Part shown: piece by piece, positions 16,493-28,110 of the stretch
Numbering within the stretch: the stretch's first letter is position 1
Layout: each line of letters opens with the position of its first letter
The notes under the pieces: model-generated
Seen by the model: the letters and a program-made list of their open reading frames with translations, nothing else
Databases searched by the model: none
Told to the model about the DNA's origin: nothing
Made by a program: the position numbers and the translations under genes
Assembly: GCF_017591435.1 (NCBI RefSeq)
Contig: NC_059268.1
Coordinates: forward strand, 7,304,184-7,368,183
DNA: 64,000 nt
DNA from: Portunus trituberculatus
Lineage: Eukaryota > Arthropoda > Malacostraca > Decapoda > Portunidae
Reading direction: 5' to 3'

Positions 16493-16804
16493 GGCGCCAC
16501 AGGCTGCCCTCACGCCCCGCCCCGCCTCGTGACCCTGGGCTTCCCTCTTCCGGCGAGTGGTTGCGGGGTGACGTCCAGGCCCTGCACTCACCCCGCTCTT
16601 GTTGTCTCGACGCAGATGCCACTTGAAGACTCCAGACATTGCAGCCTCGGGTGTGCGTTCGCTTGTTTAAGGTTCTCCGTTGGTCCGTCCCGTTTCCATC
16701 ATCGCCACCAGGAGCAGGGGAAGGAAGCCTCGTGTATATCTTTTCATATCTGCCTTATAGAAAGATTTTATATTATATCTAAGCCATTTCCAAGCATTAG
16801 CAGT

Positions 16805-16854
<50 letters not shown>

Positions 16855-16890
16855 CGGCGCCGCAGTAGCTATATGTGTCACGTAGCGTCT

Positions 16891-16921
<31 letters not shown>

Positions 16922-17046
16922 CATTATATAATCTCACTGCTACTCTAGCGCGGTGCAGTGATTTGGGAAGCACAAGAATAAACACAAAATTTATAATGAA
17001 CAAAAACTATTACTGAGCCAGATATGATATGCATTGTTTGCCCACA

Positions 17047-17049
<3 letters not shown>

Positions 17050-17127
<78 letters not shown>
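17050..17127. repeat. (AT)n microsatellite
   Basis: About 78 bp of AT. Confidence 0.97.
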
Positions 17128-17131
<4 letters not shown>

Positions 17132-17472
17132 TTTTCCAGATACGTTATGAAAACTTGGTCTTTTTTTCAGCAGATCAGGAGACATAGCATTTGTGTATTC
17201 ACATATTATTTCAGAATGATTCTGTTAATCCTGTGCGAACCATGTATTATAGTTACAAAACCCATGATTTTGTTGTGGGTAGACATGTTTTATGTTTAGA
17301 TGTTGATTAATGCATAAATGTCTATACATGTATATATGTAAAATCAAGCTTATAAACTGCTTCCACTCTGAATATGTTTTAGAAATTTATGTCAGCAATT
17401 GTTTTAGTAAGAATGGTAGCTTGCTTTAAGTGTTCATTATAATTGTTGTTGTTGTTGTTATTATTATTTTTT

Positions 17473-17623
<151 letters not shown>

Positions 17624-19706
17624 ATAGTTATATTCAAAGCACCAAACAGCTTGCTACGAAAAATGAATGTGATAAAGCCAGGAAACAACACCTCATGTGT
17701 ATCTACTGAGAGGACTGTACATAGTAGATAGATAATTATATTTCATTGCTATCTTTCACTCTCCATGGTTTGTGAATAACAGCTTACATTGCACACGCTT
17801 CCACTTTAAGTTTTCCTTCTGTTAATGGAGTGAGAACTGGGAAGAATTGTTTGAAGTGAGAGGAGAAGACTGCTCGTACCACTGATCATGTTGTGATGTT
17901 AAGTCACAGCTGAGGCAATATGTAATGATACAAAGTGCAGAAAAGGACGAACCTGCACATTGCTTGTTCAGTGAATGGGTAGAAATGGCTGATGCTGGTT
18001 GTACGTATCTTATTCATGTTGACCACAAGGTTGAAAAAGCAAGTTAATAAACAATAGCAAAGGAGTTGATCATGTTACCATATGGAAAAACAAAACTCTG
18101 GTACAGTACCTGAAAGAGTTTAAGACATTAGTCTCAGAGATATACATGATAAGTGTAAGTAATAAAAGGAAGATGGAGGAACTTTAATAACTAAACAATT
18201 AAAGAATCATACATGAGGGCCAGGTAGTGAAAGAAAGAATGACAATCAGCTGAGGAAACCCTTGTGTATTTTGATGCAGGACACTAATATGGAAGCAGTC
18301 TTAGTATGACAGATTGTTGGTGAAGTGTTCTTATTCATTGATATTGTCATAGCAACTTAAGAGTTGTTTGGATGTAATAACCCTAGTGATGTGAGGTAAC
18401 TGTTATCATATCAAAGCCTTGGTTAACTGGATTAACTGTCCATAGCACTTGTTGTTTTGTGTTTCCTATTTAGTATAACATGTTGTTCATGGGATGAAGC
18501 TTAGGGATGGCAGTCATTCACTGCCAGTTGTAGCTATGCTATGCCTGGTGATGAAGATTCTTTCAATTCTCTAAGGGGTTGAAGCATAGGAGGCTTACAT
18601 GGTGCTGAAATGGGATTTAATGTTCAAGGTGAAGCCTTTCAAGTGGTGGTGCTGCCATTGGCCTACATGCACACCTGTATTGGGATGTATACATAGCATT
18701 ACTCATAATAATTTCATTCATAGCAATTTTTTCAGAGATATAGCAATGATTTATGCTTCCACTCTATTTGATTAAAGGTCCAAAAGTGTGAGTCCTGATC
18801 ATTGGCTCTTTACATTGAGTTAGTGCACTGTAACCAACAGTTGTCATGACAGTACTGCTGTCATCATTGACTTCTTGACATAAACAGTGTCAGTTTTTAG
18901 AAACTTTTGCCTTAGGTTTTATTAGCCTTTATCAAAACTGTCATAATCATCATGAACATCATCATTATTCATAGCCTACTTTCAGCAGGATAAGAGGTCC
19001 AGCAATTATTTGGAAGTGATGCAGCACATAGTCCACCACTGATCTGTACTAGCTTGCCCAACTGATTTTACTTGCAAAGGTTTCTTTCCAATCTTTCCAC
19101 TATTGCACCAGTTTGGCTTCCAGACACATAGTATTTTCAGCACCTCCTTATTTCTGATACCAGACATTCTATGTAACTCAGTGATAACTGTCAGTCAGCA
19201 TTTTAATCTGCTTTCCATGAAAGCATTTTGTGATTTTCAGATTATAGATTACAAACTTGCTTAGCCTTACAAACATAAATATGAACACTCAGAGATAAAC
19301 AAAGTATGGTAAGATTTGAAGCAGACCATCATGGATTAGGATATAAACCAGACTGGAAAATTTATTAATTATTTTGTTATTAATAAGAGGACGTTTGCAA
19401 ATGTCCTTGAGTTTTTGCACATGGTAATGACACAAAGGCAGGGGTGAAGCACATATAGGTTTCTAAGAAGGATTCTTAAAGCAATCAGTGTCCCATCAGT
19501 ATGAGATGTTATGAATCTTCTTCATAAGAAAAAGAGAGTTGATTACAAAGGCTTAGAAAGTGATGGAAAAACAGTGGGAGACATGAAATCATCTGGTTTA
19601 TGAAATAATAGACAGCCACTCATGTGAGAGTTGAAATGTGAGTGCAACTGATCCTATAGAAGACTTACAAAAGAGTATTGCAAGTGATTTATTGATTGGT
19701 TGCTAT

Positions 19707-19710
19707 TATC

Positions 19711-19760
<50 letters not shown>

Positions 19761-19853
19761 CATTATTATTATTATTATGATTATTATCATTATTATTATC
19801 ACTATTATAATAATAATTGTTATTATTAATTATTATTATTATTGTTATTATTA

Positions 19854-19893
<40 letters not shown>

Positions 19894-19916
19894 CATTATT
19901 ATTATTTTTATAATTA

Positions 19917-20000
<84 letters not shown>

Positions 20001-20015
20001 TGTATCATTAATTAC

Positions 20016-20069
<54 letters not shown>

Positions 20070-20073
20070 TATT
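19707..20073. repeat. Interrupted (TTA)n/(ATT)n array, about 365 bp
   Basis: Four blocks of TTA separated by ATC, ATG, AATAAT and AATTAATT interruptions. Confidence 0.95.
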
Positions 20074-21059
20074 TGATAAAGTTTATCTCATGACAGTGTT
20101 ACAGTATCTTATTAACCATTCACTATGTTTTAATTCATGTTTCTTTATGGGTTTAGCTTATAATGTGTCTAGTAATGTGATGTAAAATTATATATATTAG
20201 AAACACTGCCTTGTATCATTTTATTTCTTTCAAAATTTGAGTCAGGTAACACTGAATAAAACCTTCTCATCTTACTCATAAGTGGCATTAATTTTAGTGC
20301 TCTTTACTTTAGGGTTTCAGCTCATTAAATTGCTAACACAAATTAAAGATTTTCTAAGAACACACCCTTTCCTGTTATAATGAGAAAAGGTGCATGTATG
20401 ATTTTTCTAGTTTAGTAACTCCCAAGAGCAAGTAAATAAAACTTGTTGTACTCGCGATTATTTAAAGATGTTTTACAACAGTGCTTTTGGAAAACGATTG
20501 CCTGTTGTGTAAAACCCTGTCATGGCCACATCATTTGGGATTAGGTTCTTTAGATATTGAATGGTTGAATGACTGAGGTACACATTACAATAATATTGTG
20601 ACAATGTTTAATCTGATAGACAATTAAACCTCAGGAGGCCAATGATGGTACACACTGAGCAATTCCCATGGTTTTACTGAAGAAAAGCAAAGTATAGGTA
20701 TGAACTACGTAGTCCATTGTTTACGTTATCATTATTGTCCTTCGAAATCATTCTCCAGACATGCATTTCGAGATGGGCGTAAGTAAAGGAGTATAATGCC
20801 TTCTTTACTTTATTTTTTATGTTAATGCATTTATCTTAGCTATTTTCATGCTAACTGCTCTACTGATCTTGTTAACTGCGTGCCTTCCTTCCTCCAGCGG
20901 CCTCGCTGCACAAGGTTTTCTTCTTCCTCCCATCCCTATTCTCTCCAACTTTATAATGCAAAAGTTAACCAGTATTCTTAATCATTCTTACCTCTGTATT
21001 TCTACCTTCCTACGACTTAACTTCTTTTAAGAGGGAGGTTTCAAGACATTCGTCCCTAT

Positions 21060-21107
21060 CTTTTGGCTAATTCCTCTAAAATCTTTTAGGGAACTTGCAG
21101 TTTCAGT

Positions 21108-21185
<78 letters not shown>

Positions 21186-21192
21186 GTATAAT

Positions 21193-21227
<35 letters not shown>

Positions 21228-21275
21228 TGTTGCCCTTGGCAAGTCTCCCTCTTGCGTAAAAAAAAAAAAAAAATT
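21060..21275 (+). repeat. Retroposon-like 3' end with poly(A) (two copies in window)
   Basis: 'tttagggaacttgcagttt' then 'cagtgga', then 'tgttgcccttggcaagt', 'ctccctcttgcgt' and a run of A. A second copy at 63885-63970 has the same order and also ends in poly(A). Here AT and CA arrays have expanded between the two conserved blocks. Class unknown. Confidence 0.6.
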
Positions 21276-21309
21276 ACTGGTATGGCAACTGCTACTCATG
21301 TTAGTGTAG

Positions 21310-21356
<47 letters not shown>

Positions 21357-22510
21357 GATTATGTATCAAAACAGCAATTTCATAATTAATTATATCTAAC
21401 TCGATTAGCTGCAAGATAACTAATTACCTGTGAAAGCGTCGCTGCGTATCATTAAGTCGTAAGTCATAACATTATGTAGGTAAGCACACAGTAATCATGT
21501 CAAATACAGTTTCCATTCCATCCTTAATTTTTTTATGGTCCTCGTCACATCTTTTTGGACCGACACATCAGCGGGATTTTTTAATTGTTTTGTTGCTTTT
21601 GGTCAGTGCTATTTCTTCATTAAAAAAAAAATCTATTGAGTACATTGTTCATTATGCAAGATAATGTAACATGTCAACTTGTATTTAAGAAACAATATTC
21701 ACATGGAGGAATACATCATCCGTACTTTATATGGATATACCCTTAGATCATAACAGGTCCTGTATAAGAAAGAAAGACATGAGCTGCTATGATAGTTACT
21801 GGGAAAAAAGAATCGAAAGGATGGCGCAATGTAACCTTACCCATTCAGATTGACTTTTAGACTCATGGGCGCACAAACTGCATCACTGTAAGGAAAATAT
21901 GTATTGATTCAGATACTGTTCACATTTAAAAAAAATACTAACCCGTTATATATTCTATTTATTTGATTCTATTTCTAATACTCAATGTAGATCGATATGT
22001 AATCTTATTATTTTATTTTTCTATTTCTGAAAAAAAAAAAAAAAAATCCTCGAATAAAAACATCGATTTGAATTGTGTGAACTTTGCCTCGTCTTCATCT
22101 ACCCACCAGAAGGCGAAAGGTCAGTTGTAGCATACAATATACAGGTGTCTCCCATTTCTTTTTTTTATTTGATGCCTCCACTATAGGATATATGCTATAC
22201 AGTATGCCATGACACCCTGATTGCTATATATATATGGTATATTCACTCTATTGGGTTTCAAACTCAAATTCATTTCGAGGGCCAATTATGTATCTAGCTA
22301 TGATCTCGAGATCTCTCAATGATGTAACCACACCACAAACAAAGATTTCAGCCACATGTTACACCAGCTACCAGTGTTGCCAATTTTGGTTACGTACCAC
22401 ACAACACTCATACCACACCAAGTCACTCCCATCCATCTCAGCCATACCACATTATCACTTACGGCATAGGAACCACACAGAAACCAGATATTAGACAGTC
22501 ACACAGTTAT

Positions 22511-22511
<1 letters not shown>

Positions 22512-22550
<39 letters not shown>

Positions 22551-22577
22551 CATCATTATGAATTTACACATCATCCT

Positions 22578-22617
<40 letters not shown>

Positions 22618-22653
22618 AATGAATTTTTATTCTACTTTATCTACAATTTATTG

Positions 22654-22728
<75 letters not shown>
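22512..22728. repeat. (CT)n, (GA)n inverted pair and (AT)n
   Basis: CT at 22512-22548 and GA at 22580-22614 can pair across a 31-bp loop. An AT run of about 70 bp follows. Confidence 0.93.
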
Positions 22729-22729
<1 letters not shown>

Positions 22730-23319
22730 TTCTCATTCTACGACCGTGTGTTGTATGTGAAGAATCTGACATCCCAACCATAAATTCAAAGAAATTAAGT
22801 GTACATGTGTAGACTAGTGAAGCGGTATCAGAAGCAGTAGCCTATATAGGTACTAAGATGGAATGAAAACAGAAAGATTGAGAAAAAAGAAAGTAATGCA
22901 AGTATGTGTGTGTAGGCATAACATAGGTTGGGTACAAGAGGATGATTCCTACCCAGTGAAATGGAAAGACAAGGAGCTGAAACAGGCTAAGTGAGAAAAG
23001 TGATGAGGACGAGAAGGATGAATGTATATCATCCAAGGGCAGGAATATATCGACTTTTCTGCCGTAGCCATTCCTGCTGGGGAAAACACAGGAACAAACA
23101 CTGACAAACGAAAGTAAAAATTTTATGGTGAAAAAGACTGCATCATTACCGTAGAGTTATACACATTACACACATTATTAGCCCTGCAAACATTACCATC
23201 CGAACTTGTTTCTGTGGGGAGCAAACATTATGAACTACAAATATAGTAAAGAACACACTAAATTAAACGTATAAGAAATGTAATACATAACGCTACTTTA
23301 CAAACTGCACAAATAGAGG

Positions 23320-23580
23320 GTGGCGAAACAGCGCCGCCCGAACTGGTCATTGGCGAGGCGAGCAGTGTAAACAAGCGGCGGGTGTGAGCCGTCTCTCCTT
23401 CCTCTCTCCCTCACGCATTTACCAACGAATCCTTCACCTTTAGGGAGCCTCAGAGTACACATAGAGGATCTGAGCTACTCCAGCACCATGGCATCGGTGC
23501 CCTAGTATCCCCTACGCAAGGACACCGTGTGATAATGGAGGAGAAGATGTGTGGTCATAGTTAACTGAAGGCAAGTCCAT
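23320..23580 (+). promoter_or_regulatory. GC-rich island, possible promoter and 5' UTR exon
   Basis: A sharp rise in GC with an inverted CCAAT ('cattggc', about 23348) occurs in otherwise AT-rich DNA. It ends near 'gaaggcaagt' (about 23565-23575), which fits a GC-AG donor (AG|GCAAGT). The gene at 28015 needs an upstream non-coding exon because its first exon is preceded by a splice acceptor, so this is a candidate. No direct evidence links the two. Confidence 0.3.
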
Positions 23581-23602
23581 TAATCACTATTTCTTATATG
23601 CC

Positions 23603-24290
23603 TTGTGCGTGTATTTACCTAGTTGTAGTTTTACAGGGCCTGGGCTTTATGCTCGTGTGGCCCCGTCTCCATATCTACACTTATCCAATTTTTCTTTAAA
23701 GCTCTGCACACTCTTTGGTAACACCACTTCCTCACTCAAACTGTTCCAAGTCTCAACACATCTTTGCGGGAAACTATATTTTTTAACATCTTTCAGGCAT
23801 CTTCCCTTCCTCAGGTTTTTACTATGCGATCTTGTACTTCGAATGTCATATTCTTCTCTCAGGATCAGTTTCTCATTATCCACTTGATCCATTCTGTTAA
23901 TCAGTTTATAAACTTGTATCAGATCCCCTCTCTCCCTTCTCTGTTCCAGGGTTGATAGATCCATAGCTTTTAGTCTCTCCTCATATGTCATCCCTTCAAA
24001 TTATGAAACCATTCTTGTAGCCATTTTTTGTAGTCTCTCCAACTTCTTTATGTGTTTCTTTTTATGAGGGGGGTCCACATGACTCCTGTATATTCCAATC
24101 TGGGTCAAATTATAGTACTTATCAATTTCTTCATTATTTCTCTGTCCATGTAGTGAAATGCTAATCCAATCTTCCTTAGCAAATTATGTCTCTGAAAATT
24201 CTATCAATATGGTTTACCAGTTGATTGTTTTCTTCCATTGTCACTCTTAAGTCCTTTTCCTTTTTTACTTTCTCTAGTTCTACTCCATCT
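23603..24290 (-). mobile_element. Truncated, decayed non-LTR retrotransposon (RT C-terminus)
   Basis: Read on the minus strand, the part at 23991-23647 gives an open frame with the usual C-terminal block of a LINE reverse transcriptase: 'TYEERLKAMDLSTLEQRRERG', then 'DLIQVYKLIN', 'WNSLSEEVV' and 'SFKEKLD'. Upstream on the minus strand, related coding sequence continues to about 24290 but with stops and frame changes. The 3' end carries 'ctaggtaaatacac' at 23603-23622, also found at the ends of two other copies near 54650 and 55040. It is 5'-truncated and inactive. Confidence 0.8.
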
Positions 24291-25722
24291 GTGTGTATGT
24301 GTGTGTGTTTAGTACATTTTATAAAGCATGGCCTGATTTGGGTTCATGGTAAGGGAGAAATGTATTATCTGGACAAGCTGCATCCTATGTAGATAGTAAA
24401 GAGTTAATTTTTATTGTGGCATCCAGACAAGTAAAATGTAGAACTGCAGGTCTAGTCCTTCCAAGTATTTGAACTATCTTGCTAAGGCAGCAGATTGTAG
24501 AGTAACGGAAATGTATTGATAAGAGTTCAGAGTAGCACCTTGCCTGGCAGTGGAAGTTTTGGCTTATTTGTTTTGGAAATTCTCATCCAGCCCTGAATGA
24601 AAGCCATCTTGCTTCATCTCACACAAGGAGTCTTTTTTACTTAAAATACAAACATTTTCTGAAGCATTCTTTTCACACAGGTCTCTTGGGAGCTTACAAA
24701 CCTTACAGCTACTCTTGGCTATAAGCTATACTCCCAGGAGAATAGATGAACAATGAGGCAGAGCAAAATACAGCCATTCATTATTAGCAATGAAAAGATG
24801 TTAACTGAATGAAACAAGGAAGTCAATGTGTGGATATTATTTTCAATAAAATCTTGGGTACACAGAATTATCTGCATACAAGTCAGTCATAGGTGTCAAT
24901 CATTATCAAAACTGTAGCGTGAATTGGTTAAAATTAACCTTACAATGAGTGTGGGACAGTGAAGCCTTCCAGTGCCATGCAGCATTCTGACAGGGGAGGT
25001 GAAGGTTTCTGAATGGCCTCACTGTCTTGGGCTACAACTTCCAACACATCAATGTGTTCTAGTACAATGCCATACTGCTGTGTGAGGTCATGACTAATAC
25101 AGTTAATTCATGTTAATATACTCTGAAAAGTGGCTTGTATTTGTGCAGGTGATGAAGTAGAACAGGTCTGAAGAAGTGACATACAGGATAGAATGTTAAC
25201 GTGGCAGAGTCTGAGGAAAGGCAGGGTACCACCCTGTTGCCTCTGTGAATGACCTGTGGCCTTGGACAACTGCTAGACCTGCTGTTTACATCATAGCTTC
25301 CCCCTTCCATTATATTATAATATTTGCAGTTTGTTTAGACAGACTAGGATAAATAGGGACACCTAACAGATGAAATGTACCTAAAACACAGAAACAATGT
25401 AAAAATACCAGCACAGATATGCTTTGACATTTCATTTCATAACTGTCATTTGCAGAGACAGTCCCGGCTACTTTTATGCCCTGGGTGAACCTTCCATCAG
25501 ACGCCCTACACCAACCCAAACCCAAACTCAAATCCGTTGCCAAACCCCACCTGAGAGTGAGACTAACAGGCACAAGTTGATCCCCTGCCCTCCTCCCCCA
25601 TGTCTTTTCTTCTGACACACACCCTGTATACATGCCTCATCAGCAAGTTGATGTGATTGTAGGAGCTCCCCAGTGAGCACTCCTCTAACTTGACATGGAA
25701 ATTAGCAATATTATGAGTGTAG

Positions 25723-25761
<39 letters not shown>

Positions 25762-25885
25762 CTTCTTCTTCTTTTTTGAGGGATGCTCGTGCACCCTCAA
25801 ATAGATTGCGCCCTGGGCAGTCACCCCCATTGCCTATAGCAAATACCGTCCCTGTCCACATGTAGATTACCATTAAGCAAGTGTT
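24291..25885. other. AT-rich stretch with old repeats, no gene seen
   Basis: No supported exon. At about 24950-25060 there is a repeat sharing 'tgccatgcagcatt' with one near 28590. At 25729-25885 a minus-oriented retroposon remnant ends in a T run on the plus strand (a poly(A) tail). This may lie in the first intron of the gene at 28015. Confidence 0.5.
25729..25885 (-). repeat. Retroposon 3' end with poly(A) tail
   Basis: On the minus strand, 'gactgcccagggcgc' is followed by 'gagggtgcacgagca' and then GAAGAAGA and a long A run (25775-25729). The order fits a poly(A) retroposon tail. The family is not identified. Confidence 0.45.
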
Positions 25886-27417
25886 ACTATAGTCTGTTCA
25901 CTTTAGTCTGAGCCGTGAAGCCGAGCCTCATTTGAAAGGAGGCCGCTAATTGGCTGGCCCCCTCTCTCACTCACCTTGTGTTGAAAGGCTGCGTCATGAA
26001 TGCTTTGTGGTACATGCTTTTGTTTTATTCGTTATATCTCATCTTATACACATAACAGACAGTTTCTGTTGGTACCGTTACACTCAACAGTAAATGCAGA
26101 AGTTTTGATACTAGGGGAAAAAAAGAAACCCAATTAATAAGCAACTATAAAGAAGTTTTAGCGAGTTGAAGTGGAAAACTTTTCGCGACATCTTTATAAC
26201 ACGGTTTACTTATCATCATATCCTTTGGATATATTTAAAGGAATGCTGTTATAAATTATTGCATTTCATAAAAGAATGTCTCCTGAACGGTATGCAACTT
26301 CCAAATTATAGTTAAAAGATAATGTAAGCGAAATAGAGAATTATTTATGGGAAAGTATGACTCGCGAGGAAGGGCGTTGCGGAGTGCCGCCAGTGAAGAC
26401 ACACTGCTGGTTCACCTTGATCCAGTTATAACTGGATTACGCTCCCACCGCGACCACTCCTCCGTGCCCTTCCTCGCGAGTCATACTTTCCCATAAATAA
26501 TTCTCTATTTCGCTTACATTATCTTCTAACTATAATTTGATAGTTGCATTACCTTCAGGAGACATCCTTGATGAAATGCAATAGTTTAAAGCAGCATTCC
26601 TTATAATATATACACAGAAAATGATGATAAATAAACTGTGTTATAAAGTTATCGCAATGCAGCCTTCACTTCAACTCGTCAAAACTTCTTTATTGTTGCA
26701 TATTGCTATTTTTTCCTTGAGTATCGAAAGTTCCGCATTCACTGTTCAGGCTAAAGGTACCAACAGAAATGATCTGTCATGTGCATGAGACAAGATATAA
26801 GGAATAAAACATAAACATGTACCACGAGAGCAGTCAATACACAGCCTCTCAACACATTGAGCAGGGAGCGTGCCAGCCGATCAGCTCTCACCATACCTCC
26901 ATCCTCACCTCCTGGTCGTGCTGCCCACCGTCACTTGCCCGTCACCGCAAGTGACACCGTCTCATAAATAATTATGTAATTCGCTTACATTATCTTTTAA
27001 CTATAATTTAGAAATTGCATACCGTTCAGGAGTCATTCTTTTATGAAATGCAATAATTTATAACAGCATTCCTTTAAATATATCCAAAGGATATGATGAT
27101 AAGTAAACCGTGTTATAAAGATGTCGCGAAAAGTTTTCCACTTCAACTCGCTAAAACTTCTTTATAGTTGCTTATTAATTGTTTTCCCCGAGTATTAAAG
27201 CTTCTGCATTTACTGTTGAGTGTAACGGTACCAACAGAAACTGTCTGTTATGTGTATAAGATGAGATATAACGCATAAAACAAAAGCATGTACCACAAAG
27301 CATTCGTGACGCAGCCTTTCAACACAAGGTGAGTGAGAGAGGGGGCCAGCCAATCAGCAGCCTCCTTTCAAATGAGGCTCGGCTTCACAGCTCAGACTTA
27401 GGTGAACAGACTATAGT
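25886..27417. mobile_element. Three-armed foldback-type inverted-repeat element
   Basis: The element is bounded by ACTATAGTCTGTTCAC at 25886 and its reverse complement ending at 27417. A left arm of about 480 bp (25886-26385) is repeated in reverse at the right end (about 26955-27417) with few differences. A third, more diverged arm (about 26455-26885) has the same orientation as the right arm. The inner end of the left arm (about 26335-26385, 'tatgactcgcgaggaaggg') matches the middle arm perfectly, whereas its outer part matches the right arm best. There is no open frame, so it is non-autonomous. The target duplication is unclear because the ends are themselves palindromic (ACTATAGT). Confidence 0.8.
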
Positions 27418-28014
27418 CTATTTTGATCATTTTGGATTTGGAATGTTGTCTTAACCAGATTACAACATATTACTCTAAGCCTGTTATTTTTATGTAATGA
27501 CCTTATTTAGCAGTAACCAATATATATCTGCCTGTCTCTTTCTTTCAATCTGTAGAAAGCAAAGAATTGGCCCTATATGATTACCTTTATTCGACTGACA
27601 ATATCACAAGGCCTGTAAGACCAATTATTCACACCTAAATAGCATAAACTTCAAGGAGCAAATAATGAAAGCTGAAGTAGTCTCTGTCAGGGATACATTG
27701 CTAATGAACTTTTAAGACACTTCTTCCTTGGCCAGCATGCCAGCCAACTCTGCTGGTTTGTTTATCAGTTGTCAAGTGGGCATAGCTTATAATACTGTAC
27801 AGTGTAATTCCTTAGAACTAAAAAAAAGATATCTATATGTATATTTTGATGGACTTTTCAAAATCAAATTCAAAGGCAAAACCAAATAGAAATTATGATA
27901 GGGCCACATGTAATTTTGCCCTAGTAAGGCCTAGTGAAGACCTTTACTATGACCATCACCAACACAGGAATATTTGTGTGAAGTACATTGCTGTTATCCC
28001 TCAGGCTGGGTAGT

Positions 28015-28110
28015 ATGGACCCACCAGCAACTGTTGGGCCTGGACCTCCAGCCCTCAAAATCAAAAAGGAGGTGAAGGAGGAGCCAGAGTTCATCTATGT
28101 GGATGAGACG
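28015..28110 (+). CDS. Coding exon 1 of the transposase-derived gene
   Basis: 32 codons from ATG, including KIKKEVKEEPEF. Donor 'gtcagt'. The frame is also open upstream to the acceptor at 28003-28004. Confidence 0.7.

Noticed and set aside
25310..25633. A 107-residue minus-strand open frame
   Set aside because: It lies in old repeat sequence, has no recognisable domain, and no splice or start context.
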